This document shows positions 1 through 12,344 of a DNA stretch of 35,180 bases, piece after piece. The position numbers and the translations under genes are program-made. The stretch is from Elysia marginata (taxonomy: Eukaryota > Mollusca > Gastropoda > Plakobranchidae), in the NCBI GenBank assembly GCA_019649035.1, contig BMAT01006161.1, positions 168,402 through 203,581 on the forward strand, in the 5' to 3' direction. How positions within the stretch are numbered: position 1 is the first letter of the stretch; each line of letters begins with the position of its first letter. Under the pieces are notes generated by a model. It ran no database searches. It worked only from the letters and a program-made list of their open reading frames with translations, and had not been told where the DNA came from.

Positions 1-2291
1 CGGAGTAAAACGAGAATGTGTCCATGTGTTAAAAGGGTGGAGAAAAAAAGTTAGCGATGCAGAGGATATTTTGAAGAGATAAAAGCCGACGAGGATGTTC
101 TGAGATCCGCAAGATCTAGCGCTTGCCAACCTCAATGTCAGGCAAACCTATGTTTCAATATCGGGTTACTGATATCTAGATTGATTTTCTAACATTGGCA
201 GAGCAAACAGAAATTTTAACTTGATTTAACTTGAAGATCGTAAGCGAGGGCAGGTTTGGTCTCTAAAAATCACAAATAAATAAGATGGGTTAATACCATA
301 GATCGGTTCGCGCAAATGAATATAGATCGAGAGGCTTACAAAAACGTGTTCGTATTAAAAGCTGACAATAGAGAGTGTGAGCCCATTTATCAAATATAAG
401 ACAAGAGACCATTCTCCCTCAGCTAGGCATGGTCAAGAGTAAAACAAAAACGATTAATGACATGTCAGCGCCTTGGAAACATAGCTGGGATCATCTGCCT
501 TGAAGAAGTGCGACAATCTAAATACAAGAAAAGTATTGAATACCGTCGAAAAAGACAGATGATGTCAGTAATTCTATTGAGGTAAAAGTGGACAGCGCTA
601 AGGAGTAGGACTGACAAGATGGCACAACTACATTAAGCAAAAAGAATGATTTGTCCTAGGAAACAGTTGGAACGAATCACAGCCATTACAAAATGACAGT
701 AAACGTAATCAATTTTTGGTGAAATTAAAATCATTCGCATTTACTACGATGTAATGCACAATTATGTAGAGCACCCAAAAAGGGGAAACGACTGTAACAC
801 TGACTATGCTTTAAAATAATGTTAACTTGGTTTAAAAAAAACACAAATATTTGATTTGTTTTCAATGACGCGAAAAAAAAAAGAACTAAATGTACATAAA
901 ATTCCATGACGCCTTTGCCAACAGCTTTATTCTTAAACTTGTCAATGTAAGGCTTATCAGAAGAGCTGGAAATGGCCAGTGTTTTTTTTTTTCAATCTCT
1001 TAACGTTCTAAATATTTTCCTAACAAAAGTTTCAATATATAACGAAAACAATCTTTCTACAATTCTAATTTGCCTAGATGTATCATCGTTGACGGGCGAT
1101 TTTTTTTTTCAGACTAAGTTTTTCTTTTCTGATTTTTTTCTCAGAATGTGTCAAACAAAAAGAATTATTCTAGCCACATCGATTTGGATCTGTCCAACTA
1201 TAAAATTGGGTTTCGATAATTGCCCGTTGGCTATCTATACGCTTCCTGTAACGCATTGGAAAGACAGTGTTTCATCCTAAGTCGAGGAGAATCTGCCAAG
1301 TGGCTGGTCTGAGACCTCTGGCAAATTTGGGGGGGGGTTCGGGAGGCGATGCCCCAATAAAGGTCCGGCGACAGGAACCTTGCCCGCGATACACACGTCT
1401 ATTGATTGCCCCCACAGCAGAGACTGACCAGAGTAAAACTGGGCTGTTCTAGTTTGCAGTGAAGATTTGATTGGTGGGGGAGAGGGGGAGGTGGTGAGTG
1501 GTAGGTGAGTGACTGTGAATGAGATAATAAATTATTGCATGATGAAAAAAAATATACAGGTACAGAAGACACCGCTGACGATATGTTAAAACTGCTGAGT
1601 AAGGAAAGAGCTAAGAATACGTTCCCTTCTTAAGGGAGTTCATGTTACAAATCAAACGAGCTTACCTAGTACCTTGTGAAGTTGGATTCGGGTTTAATCG
1701 ATAACTGGAGTGAAGATATTCACAACAACAGAGAGGCTACCGAACTGCGATACCAGAGGCTCAATATGGGTTAATTTTGAAGAATGAATAATTTTATAGA
1801 ATTGGCCATGACCCCAAAAAGGCCAATGAAGGTAAAGAAAAGGAGCGTGTGAACATATTTATTTCAGCAATCAGTGAAGCCAGAATCAAACTTCACAAGA
1901 TAAGTTCGTTTATACAGATATAATTGTTGCACTATACTTATATCCTTACGAAAGAAGTCACGTGTCAATATATTACACTCAAATTAAACGGAAAACTAAA
2001 GGATGACCTTGTTTTCAAAGACATTTGGTCATATTATCTAATTTTTTAAGAAAACAAAAGCTAAGTGGCCAGAAAACATCAAGGTGGTATCTATTGGCCA
2101 AAATAAAATATGAGACCATTTTTACGAAAGTGCGCAAATAGCATCTAAGATAGAGTTTGAATTTTCACTCATAACCATCAAAACTGCTGGCGACATATTA
2201 TATCCCCTTTTTTTAACAGAAAATTCAACTTAAAAACTTTTTTCAAGCAATGCTTAAATTCCTCTTTTTTAACTCAGGACCAATGTCTTAT
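1..2291. other. Non-coding stretch, no gene recognised
   Basis: AT-rich with homopolymer A/T runs. A GC-richer patch at about 1264-1460 contains a G9 run and opens as short frames on both strands (forward MFHPKSRRICQVAGLRPLAN), probably a repeat fragment. The 972-1280 ORF is T-run driven and not credible. Confidence 0.6.
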
Positions 2292-2885
2292 CTATTCTGG
2301 GTGTGAATCATATTTACATTTTGATGGCACAAATATGTTCATAGTAGCTCCACATTGGTTTACCACGGCAACGAGCAGCCAGCAATGTTTAAACATCATA
2401 CATGTGAAATACCACGCTTGGTATAGTTCGTTCCCCAATGGATATACAAGAAATAAGAGCCAGAGTTCGCAAACCAAATTTGATTTACCTCGAGTAGAAT
2501 AAATACTATTGCTTCGCGTCATCATTGCACCTACTAAAATTCCTTTACATATTTTTGCTGTTGTTTTTAAACCAGCAGTAACGCAAGATTTTCCCTTGTC
2601 CGTTGAAGCGTAAGAGATGAGTAGAGAATTTGTTCGACCGATAAAAAACGAGTGTTCGACCACCATCATGCCCGAGACTAATGTGGTAAAGCAGCTTTCT
2701 CGTTTCTTTAAGCTTTTCTTGAGATTGTCAACGGTCCAAATTTCTGGTGAGAAGTGTGTAACCAGTTTAGGCTGAAAGAGCAGCTCAAATTTTAGTTTGG
2801 GTACACCCTGTCTCCTCCCGTCTAAAATCGATGCCTTCTTTTTTGCCATTTTCACAGCCAGCCAGATTTTGATTTCACCAAGCAC
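2292..2885 (-). CDS. Unidentified 197-codon open reading frame
   Basis: A continuous reverse-strand frame of 197 codons, long for DNA of this base composition. The protein begins MLGEIKIWLAVKMAKKKAS, is basic at the start and has a hydrophobic stretch near residues 141-175 (LWLLFLVYPLG, then CWLLVAVV). I recognise no domain. On the opposite strand, 2212-2496 is also open for over 90 codons and gives an equally protein-like translation (CLIYSGCESYLHFDG), so which strand, if any, codes is unresolved. It could be an intronless gene, a decayed transposon ORF or chance. No promoter or poly(A) signal supports it. Confidence 0.25.
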   Translation of the reverse strand: MLGEIKIWLAVKMAKKKASILDGRRQGVPKLKFELLFQPKLVTHFSPEIWTVDNLKKSLKKRESCFTTLVSGMMVVEHSFFIGRTNSLLISYASTDKGKSCVTAGLKTTAKICKGILVGAMMTRSNSIYSTRGKSNLVCELWLLFLVYPLGNELYQAWYFTCMMFKHCWLLVAVVNQCGATMNIFVPSKCKYDSHPE

Positions 2886-4983
2886 TAAGGCGTAATTTTA
2901 TACAGATGGATGGGCTCATCGAATAGAGTAGTTGAACATCACTTTCAAAACATGTGGCTATTCTTTATTGCTGATGGGTCAAGAATTAGGGGGAGTGGAT
3001 TAAAAAGAAAGGTTGGGGAGTTGAAGATATTTCTTTTATAAATGGATTTACTTAGTCTATCCTATACAGGCTAGTCAACTTTTAGTTCTAGACGGACTCA
3101 ATAGATTCCCGCCGCTTTACGCTAAAAGTGATATGAATAAAAGGAGAGAAAAAAGAGATAGGACAGGCTGAAGGGAAAGGGTAGAAATAAAGACTAAGAG
3201 ACTGCGCACAGCTTAAATATTGACAAAGACAAAGAAACATTTTTTTTTTGTTTCATTAGAGAAACAACGGATTTTAGTTGTATTTCTGTTCAAAACAATG
3301 TAGAGGTAAGTAGGTAAAAGAGATTGAAAGCTAATGCATTCATCGGGCAATAGTGAGTTTTACACACCACCGACTTTATCACAGTACAGTCGCGAAATAA
3401 AAATGAGTTTCCTTAGTTTCCCTTGGGTTTGAAATATCAAATCGACTTCCAAAACATTCTCTGATGGCCACGTTACCCTCGCTTTTAGCACACAAAAAAA
3501 TCAGATGTTTGCCATATCACGACATTCAAGCAAACTTTCACGGCAATGAGCATTGTAATGGGGCGAGAGACGCAATGCAAAATGCAATGATTTAAATCGT
3601 AACCACCATGGGACTCAAACCCGCAGCAAGTACTTAGAGCATAAATAAGGGCAGGCGTTCTTTCCAGCAACCTACGGCGCTCTTCTCACCATTCTCTCTG
3701 GGACATTATAAAGTAAGAAAAGCCCTTGATGGCAGTTTTAAAGACTGCCTTCATTAATCACTGCGAGGGCAGCAAGACAGAGGAAGTCGGCGGAGAGTCC
3801 GAGACAGCCAGCATTTCATACTTGTAAGAAAAAAAGAACACAGCAAGGAACAAATAGACTAATGAGTCAGTTGGGATTGCGAAGCAGGGGCTCGTCTACA
3901 TTCAGGAAGTACCTCAGCTGCAAGAACCTGATTCGGTTCAAAAAGGATTTAATTATATTCAGAGTGATTTTGCAAACTCTTTAGGGGAATTAATAACCAA
4001 CCTAATGACTATTAATTTCGCCAATGACTGCGGGCGAACATTGTAAATGATTTTGTCAGGACACATTTTCGCTTATATGCGTAAATTTGACTAGAATCAG
4101 AGTAACAGATAATTTAACTTAAGGGCACAAAGTTTCATTCCAGAGTATAATAATAGGAAACTCAGGTTACTGGCATATAACTAAACTTATCCAATAGCGT
4201 TCTGCTCTGCACCGATCCAGGCTAGCGCTTGCGACACGCGTTAGCGGTAAACACTAAAAACTAAATTTTTATTCTATCAGTGGTAGTAAATAGCGTTAAT
4301 GACGTCAAATAAATTTCGACCATATTCATACTGCTAAAGAAAGGTAGTAGTGTATGTGGTGTTTGGGGTGCACGGGAGGGGGGGTGAGGGCGCAAATAAT
4401 CTATGGTAGGATAAATTAGGGTTTACATAAGCTGTTATTCTTGAAATGTACTTCTGCAGCAAATAAAACAAATTAATATGTTTTGGGCACAGCTGTGAAG
4501 CTAAGGTTAAATTTTTTAATTATTCAATATGCGTTGTTCTGTACAAATTCAAATATAAATATGCAAAGTTATTGCTGTTCTGGTACATCATATTTTTAAA
4601 CACAGCCAGCCTTGTACATTAAATAGTATGCTTTATCTATTGGAAAAAAGACAATACCCTGGTACAAAGATTTATGAGTGGGTTTAACTTGCATGACTTA
4701 TGAAGTAAAATAAACCTAATCACAAAGTAACAATAGGGTTAAAACGATATGTATGCAAAAAAGGTTCAATATTGTTGTCTGTTTGTCACGTTGGTTTAGA
4801 CGCTGGAAATAAAATGCTAGACGGAGGGAAAACCAAACCAAAACAGTAAATTTTTGTCACATATTCTGGAACAGGTTAGAGGAAAAAATAAGATGAAGAA
4901 AAGATCATAAGAATGCGATTAAATGACAGTTGTCCTTGGTGAATATAAGAGGAAGCTAGAAAAAAAAGGAGAGGAAGTAACTT
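2886..4983. other. Non-coding stretch around the 3.6-kb SINE head
   Basis: Apart from the SINE-like piece at about 3595-3692, I see only a 32-codon forward frame at 3729-3827 (MAVLKTAFINHCEGSKTEEV, ending SISYL) whose acidic, well-mixed composition resembles a protein C-terminus, without a convincing acceptor. The rest is AT-rich. Confidence 0.5.
3595..3692 (-). mobile_element. SINE-like tRNA-derived head
   Basis: On the reverse strand, GTAGGTTGCTGGAAAGAACG (about 3675-3656, A-box-like) is followed by a good B box GGGTTTGAGTCCC (3622-3610) and CATGGTGG. Spacing of about 35-45 nt is right for a tRNA promoter. No complete cloverleaf forms, so I call it a SINE head rather than a tRNA gene. Its 3' body would lie below 3595 and was not delimited. 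Confidence 0.45.
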
Positions 4984-4988
4984 AAGGA

Positions 4989-5023
<35 letters not shown>

Positions 5024-5072
5024 AGAAGAAGAAGAAGAAAGAAAGAAAGAAATAATAATAAGAAGAAGAGCA
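4984..5072. repeat. GAA/AAG microsatellite
   Basis: A purine-only run of GAA units with GAAA and AATA interruptions. The Leu-rich reverse ORF over it is an artefact. Confidence 0.95.
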
Positions 5073-7634
5073 AAAACAAAAAGAGGATCAAATAATAAAA
5101 CTATAAAAGTTAATGAAAAAAAGTAGATTTGTGCTCATGGAGAACAGCAGGCCGTTACTTACAAAACGAATTTATCACATAATTATGATAAAATTTTTAG
5201 CTTTTGTGTTTTGGTCTTTTGCTAAAATTATTGTAAGTCTGGAAAATGCTTACTCATATTAACTGAAGATAAAACACACACAAAATTTTTTATGCAGAAA
5301 AACGAAAGAGCCATATGTTTTTTTTTCTATTTTCTATCATGTTAGGTAAACAATCGTCGAATGCCTTACAGTGGCAACAAAAATTTATATGTATTTAACA
5401 CTGAAAAATAACTGGTCCGATCTTTTTTGGTTTCCGACACATAATCGGGCTAAGGGGAAAATTCTTGCACAGGTTAAGACAAGGGCAACATGCCTTCCCA
5501 TAATTATGACACAGCCTACCTAAACAAGCTTGACTGAAACATTGTTTTCCCTTGTGCCCTGCCGTCGTATTTTCTTGAGGGAGATGTTGAACAAAAGCAA
5601 GCTATCTTCCTTGTTTCTTTCTGAAACAATCTGCTTGACACATTACTTGGGAAACTACACTATGCATGGTTGATGAAGTTGTGGGTCGGGGAAGAGATGG
5701 TTTTCGGAACAGAGGAGGACGGCGTACTGTTTGTTTCCCGCTAGATGATCTATTTATTTACTATTAAGTTTGTTGTGTGACAACTAAGTTAATGAGGTGG
5801 AGGAAGATGGATACAGAGCTCTTCCCTTCCAAGAGGGATAAAGACAGATGACCGACAGAGTGAAAAGTCGTGGTGAAAGCAACACCGTGCGGGTGTCTCT
5901 GGGGAAAGGGGACAGTAGCATGGGACAATGAGAGAAGTGGACAGGGGTTGATGGCCTGAACAAAATGCCAGGTTTGGGAATGACGAAACACCACAGTCGA
6001 GTCCTCCGAGGAGGTAGACCAAGACGGGTTTGTCATGGTTGTGGTCTACGATTTCTTGACAGGGGATCGCAATGCATGATAATTTATAATCGTCTCTTTG
6101 GTGTTATCCTCACAGAATAAAATTAATAAAGGACAAAAAGTTTAAGTATTTTATATAAGCGGTACAGATAATTAATTTTTTTCCAGGAAGTGATGATGTT
6201 GTGATAGAAAAAGAAAATAAGCGCCCAATCAATTGAATTTTTTAAATTTTTTTTTTGAAAGATTAAAGGAGGGGAGTTGTGGTAAAGAGAGGTAGACAGG
6301 CAGAAAGAAACACACACAAAGATAGAAGGATAACTCGAATAGGACAAAAAAAGAGGACGTAGAAAAATACTTTTTCTAGGATATCACCCAATCATCTAAT
6401 GTGTTACATGTATAATACATGTACAAGGTATCCAGTGTGGTACTTGTGCCATTTCTTTATGATTAATGTTCTGATGTAATTATGCAGTTAATTTTTTTAA
6501 GTATTGCAAAATTTTGTTTAGAGTTAAAAAGAGAAAGAAATTGAAGGGGAAAAAAATTCGGACATTGGGTTATTTTACAAGAAAGAAGAGACATCAAATC
6601 CAAGTTAAGTAAAAGCAGCAAGTTAATACAACATTCACTTGCAACTTTTGAGGGCAAAAACTATCATGAATAAATGTTATGGAGTGAAGAAAAAACACAA
6701 AAAAAAGTTAATTAAAGCACAAACCTTTCCTCGGAATATTGATTAAACGTCAAAGGATAGAATTCAAAGGGAAAGTGTTTCTACTTTCTCGACGCTTTTA
6801 GAATTACGGTTCCTGGTGGCATGGATCAAGAACAAGTTAACGAAATTACAGTTGGGAGTGGTTAGGGTAAGCCAGACATGATAGATTTGAGGTTTGAAAT
6901 AATTCTTAGGGTTTGACTAGTAACAGTTTCTGCAGGAAAGTTAAAACAAGTGACAGCATTCTTTTTGAATGGGATCAGCTACAGACTTGTATGTTAGAGC
7001 GCAATGCACACTATAAATTCTATTTATTATTATTAAGTGTGAGATCATGACTATTTTTCATAGTTACGGTAGGAAACCAGAGTCAAAATGAAGTTAAAAT
7101 TCAAGGGTCAGGGTAGAATGCGGACGAGGTCCTCTTTGAACGAGTAGGTGATATTAATTTCGTTTCTTTAATAGCACAAAAAAAAACGGAGCTTGCCTCA
7201 TTAACTAAATGGAAATCTTGAACTCCATGCCTAGAATTTTCGTTGAGATAGTCTTCTCATGTGTTGAAGGCTTCAACATTTCAGTTTTACAAGGAATTCA
7301 ACATAGTGAAAATGGAAATCATAACAAAACTTGTCTCCCTGTCTATCAGCATCACTTCTCATCTCTTTGATTTCTCTATGAAGTCGGCTGGGACAAAAAA
7401 AACCTGTCATCTTATTAAAACCTTCAGAATACGAAGAGCCACAAAAAGTATAGTAAAGTAAAAAGATGGCTTTTAAATATATTAGATCAGAGTTTGCCCC
7501 CAGGCAAATCCAATTACTACACTGTCTTATGAAATGATGGTAGCTGACACAAAAACTAATCTATCCAGGCATATACGCTCAAGATTTGTCACGGATCTAC
7601 TCATACATCTGTCTCGAAGTTTTCGAACCAATCG

Positions 7635-7637
<3 letters not shown>
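5073..7637. other. Non-coding stretch
   Basis: AT-rich. About 5670-6060 is GC-richer with two overlapping reverse ORFs (5764-6036 and 5789-6022) in different frames. Neither resembles a known family, and both are Ser/Thr/Pro/His-rich. No RNA gene found. Confidence 0.5.
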
Positions 7638-7674
<37 letters not shown>

Positions 7675-7834
7675 NNTCTCTCTCTCTCTCTCTCTCTCCC
7701 TCTCTTTCTCTCTCTCTCTCTCTATCTCTCTTTCTCACTCTCTTTTTGTCTCCCGCTCTCTCTTTCCCTCTCTGTCGATCTGTCTCTATTCCTCTCTCTC
7801 TGTCTGTCTGTCTCTGTCTCTGTCTATCTCTCTC
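7638..7834. repeat. CT microsatellite with two unknown bases
   Basis: A nearly pure CT run to about 7698, then a degenerate CT/CTGT mixture to about 7834. The NN at 7675-7676 is an unresolved repeat length. Ser-Leu ORFs here are artefacts. Confidence 0.95.
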
Positions 7835-9885
7835 GATTGGTGAGCCAACGGTCGAATTCAGAGTCATCGCAAACGGTGCCTCTTCAAGTTGGTTTGCTTT
7901 TTTTTTCATCAATAAAGGTGCCTTCCGCATCTAAGTTCTCCCCAAACTTTGTTCCACAAGTTGTTTTGAACTTATGTGAAATGTGTTCTGGGTTTGACTG
8001 TACATTTTTCACGTGTCACACTTTACATGTATTTCGAAACAAAGAACAAGATCTTAGGGCCAGAGGATTTAAGGTGCAAAATCCACAGTTGTATAATCAC
8101 ATTCAGCTCACGTGAATCAGTACTTTGTATGAGTAGGTTCAACATGTATAGCTATAAATATCATGGGATCCTCAGTCATACACATCTATGGGTGGGCAGT
8201 AGGGAGATCTAAATTTAGCATTCCTGCAACATAGAACCTGGAGAAAGGGTCGAGTAAACGCCTGGTGAAGAGAAGTGAGACGTCTAGCGGTGACGCTCTA
8301 AATACACGGTGCATATACCCGACCGGCGTCGACCCAAGGGCCTCTAGAGCCTGAAGAGGCAATTTGCTGTCTTCGTGGCATGGCCGAAACCGACAATGGG
8401 TTATTGCTCTACTAGCCATAAATTTTGGGTCCTCAACAAACCGAACATGCCACGCATAAACTTCCAACCGAATCGAATCCGCGGTTCTTTTTTAGCTAAT
8501 GGTGAATGGAACTTATCATAGGTTTCATGGAAAATTCTGCAGAACAAACTTGATCTAAATAGTTATCTTACTGACCTGCTCAACAGTTTGAGGCAACCGG
8601 ATATTTTTTTTCTTCTTTTTTTCAATAACAGATCGACACTCAGTCATCAAAAGAAGAGTCGTTTTGTTCTGTGTTAAAAAAAGCTGCATGAAAAGATTAG
8701 CCTGGTTATTAAGTTTTTTTTTCATATTTTGTTTTAAAACTATTCCGTGTAACTGTTTCTCAGCTGGTTATATAAAGAAATGTATACTTTTCTTTTCAAT
8801 AATTCCTAATACAATTTTATTTCAACAGCTTTCCGCAGCATAAAGTTTAAATGTGCAAGTATACAACAGTAACCGTTGTAACAAAGTGGAGAGAGCACAA
8901 AATTTCTTTGAAGAATGGCAGATCTTTCTCGGATTGGTGACGATGGCGGGCTAAGCTAGAGTAATAATTAATAAAGGACTACTGGCGGGAAGCTCTGCGG
9001 TTTTAATTTCTATGCCATTGCTTGCTAAATGTGCCCAAGTCCCCTACTACAGGTTACAAACGATATATTCAAAGTCATGCCTCAACACAAAATGTAACCC
9101 TGTAAAAAATTTTTCAAGAGAAAAAAAATGAAGCCCACAGCTACATCTAGCTCTGAGCTGCAGCTGCGTGTACAGAATTATAGCTGATGTTGTTTTGCTA
9201 AAAATAAAAAAATAAAAATAAGGCTCTGAAATGTATTGAAACAGTCGTTATACATGTACAACTCGCTCTATATTGCTGTTCAGAAAATATTCAGCTGCCG
9301 AATTACGATTCAGGTCTTTCTCAAGCTTATTAGCACCCAATTGGAAACTTCTCAGGTTTTAGCTCCTATCTCCCGAGTGCGATCAAATTAAAAAAAAAAA
9401 AAAGATTCATAAAGACACGATAGGCTACATGCAAGATTTTGCTTGTGAGATCTAAATTTTTGGATTTTGAAAGAACGAGTTTTGTTTTGTTTTTCCTTAA
9501 ACCAAAAACCTTTACACGCAAGGCCTAAACTTTCATTCCGTCAAATGTAGGCTATTATGCTTCTCTTTTCACTTTTGTATTATAAATCTGTTTTTCTTCC
9601 TTTTTTTCTTTATTAATAATTCCATTTAACGTTCCGGGTGGCTTCAATTTAAACGAACTTATTTAAGGAACACGGAAGTTTCAGCCATGGAGCGTGACCG
9701 ATGAGTATTTTTCAACACAGCAGTAGCCCTAAAATCAAGCTTTGAATTGCGGATCTAACTAAAAGCAATGGGTAACGTTATCTCATCTTGAGTTAGAGAA
9801 CATAACAAATTGCGGATCTGATTGACTAGAGAAGGTGCGAAACGTTTTAACAACTTTAAGTTTATAGAGCTCGCCAAGTCAGAGA
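7835..9885. other. Non-coding stretch containing the 8.2-8.5 kb GC-rich patch
   Basis: Besides the GC-rich patch described separately, it is AT-rich unique-looking DNA with T and A homopolymers (for example the A-run near 9392-9403). Confidence 0.5.
8186..8467 (-). other. GC-rich patch with a 93-codon open frame, unidentified
   Basis: About 8220-8480 is distinctly richer in GC and CpG than its flanks. The reverse frame reads MEVYAWHVRFVEDPKFMASR and ends DLPTAHP. No family is recognised. The sharp composition change suggests a transposable-element fragment or an isolated exon. A T-run (TTCTTTTTT, about 8485) follows the patch on the forward strand. Confidence 0.3.
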
Positions 9886-9889
9886 GGCG

Positions 9890-9945
<56 letters not shown>
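9886..9945. repeat. GA microsatellite
   Basis: A GA dinucleotide run with a few GAAAGA interruptions. Confidence 0.95.
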
Positions 9946-9951
<6 letters not shown>

Positions 9952-10177
9952 ACGATGTTCGCACTCTAAGATGATGAAAAAAAAAGGAAACTGGAAAGAG
10001 GGAACTTGGATCGGGACAGGAGTGTGATTCACAGACTAATAATAAAAGGACTAATAATAAATCGTGTGAATACTTAAGTCAATGTTATTTGTATGTTGAG
10101 TCCGCTTTACGGTTCAAGGTTGAAAAAACAAACAAACATATAATTTGCTCGGGATTTCATATTTCACACACACTCGT

Positions 10178-10679
10178 ACTCTCTCTAACTCACGCTCTCT
10201 CTATCTCTATCTCTCCCTNNNNNNNNNNNNNNNNNNNNNNNNNNNNNNNNNNNNNNNNNNNNNNNNNNNNNNNNNNNNNNNNNNNNNNNNNNNNNNNNNN
10301 NNNNNNNNNNNNNNNNNNNNNNNNNNNNNNNNNNNNNNNNNNNNNNNNNNNNNNNNNNNNNNNNNNNNNNNNNNNNNNNNNNNNNNNNNNNNNNNNNNNN
10401 NNNNNNNNNNNNNNNNNNNNNNNNNNNNNNNNNNNNNNNNNNNNNNNNNNNNNNNNNNNNNNNNNNNNNNNNNNNNNNNNNNNNNNNNNNNNNNNNNNNN
10501 NNNNNNNNNNNNNNNNNNNNNNNNNNNNNNNNNNNNNNNNNNNNNNNNNNNNNNNNNNNNNNNNNNNNNNNNNNNNNNNNNNNNNNNNNNNNNNNNNNNN
10601 NNNNNNNNNNNNNNNNNNNNNNNNNNNNNNNCCTCTCTCTCTCCCTCTTTCTCTCTCTCCCTCCCTCTCTCTCTCTCTG
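10178..10679. repeat. CT microsatellite interrupted by an assembly gap
   Basis: CT-rich sequence flanks both sides (10178-10218 and 10632-10679). The intervening bases are unknown and probably CT repeat. Confidence 0.85.
10219..10631. other. Assembly gap (413 N)
   Basis: A run of unknown bases. Nothing can be said about its content beyond the CT-rich edges. Confidence 0.99.
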
Positions 10680-11892
10680 TAACTGTCTATACAATTTATA
10701 ACGATATCTATATAATATCTGTTTCATAACACTCTCACAACGACACGTTTTTCTCTCTCCAAGGCCTCCACATTGCGTCTTTTTGCAATAAGATTGAAAG
10801 CAAAGAATCGTGAGAATCAGGAGCCATAGCTATTGGAAAATCAAATCAGATTGTCTGTGCGTGAGATCAACGTTTAAAATCCTTTAACTAAGTTCAATGC
10901 GGTTAGACTCTCAGGCACAAATTACATTTATATAGAATATATACCGACGATAAATTGCGAAACTGGGCAGTAACGTAAACAGGCGAAGAGGTGGATTCGG
11001 TGCACCCTCTCTAGGAGACACTTGGTGACATCCGTTGAACACCTGTGAGTCTACGTGAACTAAATTGTATTATTTTTTTTTCTACACAAAAGAATCTATG
11101 CATTTTTAACGAAGGGTGGGACCCATAACTGTACAACAAATGTAAGCTCACAGGGGGATCCAGAGTAAAAGCACTACGACAATACTTCGACTATCGATTT
11201 GGTGTCATTGAAACTTGCAAAAAGCAAGCAAACAGCGAAATGGAGAGTTTAAAACAGCAAGGGGGAGCTACCATAATAGAAATCAATATCGTAATCGGTC
11301 GACAATGTTTGGTCAAAATTAATGAGGAACCGTCATGTAATTTATTCTACATATTATAAATGATTTTACATGTGCACTAACTGGAATGAACCGAGGCTTG
11401 TTGGGATAGCTTTGTTTAAAAAAAAAACAAACGAGATCTTGTAAGGTTGTGGCGGGTGTGGATTTTTTTTTACTTTTACGAAAGACCTACCTTTGCCTGT
11501 TTTGATGCTGCGTTTCTTACCGCTTGACAGATAAAATACTTGCGCGGAAATATTGGAACAAAACATAAGGCTGGTGTAAACACACGCAAATAAAAGATAG
11601 ACGTTAGAAACCAATAAATAAAACCCAGGTGTCTCTCTCGTTAGACAGAGCTTTACAACAATTAAAATGAATTTACATACTCAGTACACAATACTAAGGG
11701 TAATTAAACTTGAAGTCCCAAGCTCTTAAAAATGACATTGTTTTACAATGTGTACTAAACAGGGGTTCTATTTGTGTGCGAGTGTATAAATATATGGAAA
11801 AGGGAGAGCGTTGGATTTTTTATCACATCAATCCATGTTCGTCCTTTTCAACCGAGTCCACTACAAGGACTAAATTGTGATTTAGGAAAGGG

Positions 11893-11932
11893 CGTGTGTA
11901 TCTGTGGTTGTGTGTGTGTGTTGGGGGGGGGA
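11893..11932. repeat. Short GT-rich run with poly-G
   Basis: GT-rich sequence, then TGTGTGTGTGTTGGGGGGGG. Simple sequence only. Confidence 0.8.
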
Positions 11933-12344
11933 TAATAACGTATTAAAACTTAATTTTCTGTCTAAACTAACTATCTAAAATGAATTGAAGGAATCATACG
12001 TAACTCTGAGTAATACAAACTTGTAAAAAATTTTCTATCCAGTCTATTTGCACCATTTCAGGTGCATTTAGACTTTTCTCATGCCCAAGACAAAGAAAGA
12101 ACTGACATCGCCACACTTTGCTAAAATCTCATTATGATAAGTTACATATGAAATATGCTGTCACTAACGGGTCATGGTCGTAAACGTTCGTTTTACTCAT
12201 CAAAAACCTAAATCCCTGGTTTTTTTATTTCGGAAAAAAATGAAACAGAAAATTCAGAAATTAAGAAACTGACTCTTTTATCTTTTGTCGAAACCACAGT
12301 CGCTTACCTTTCTTTTTAACTTACGCTTGACAAAATCTTAAGAA

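Noticed and set aside
972..1280. 102-codon Phe-rich forward ORF
   Set aside because: Built on T homopolymers; composition unlike a real protein.
4876..5091. Leu-rich 71-codon reverse ORF resembling a membrane protein
   Set aside because: A product of the GAA repeat; no non-repeat content.
5764..6036. 90-codon reverse ORF in a GC-richer patch
   Set aside because: Two overlapping frames are equally open, with Ser/Thr/Pro/His-rich composition and no motif or splice support.
7534..8115. Ser-Leu-rich ORFs on the forward strand and the Arg-Glu-rich reverse ORF at 7601-7930
   Set aside because: They are translations of the CT microsatellite in every frame, including unknown bases.
10089..10729. 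ORFs of 180-197 codons across the N gap
   Set aside because: Most codons are unknown bases and the remainder is CT repeat.
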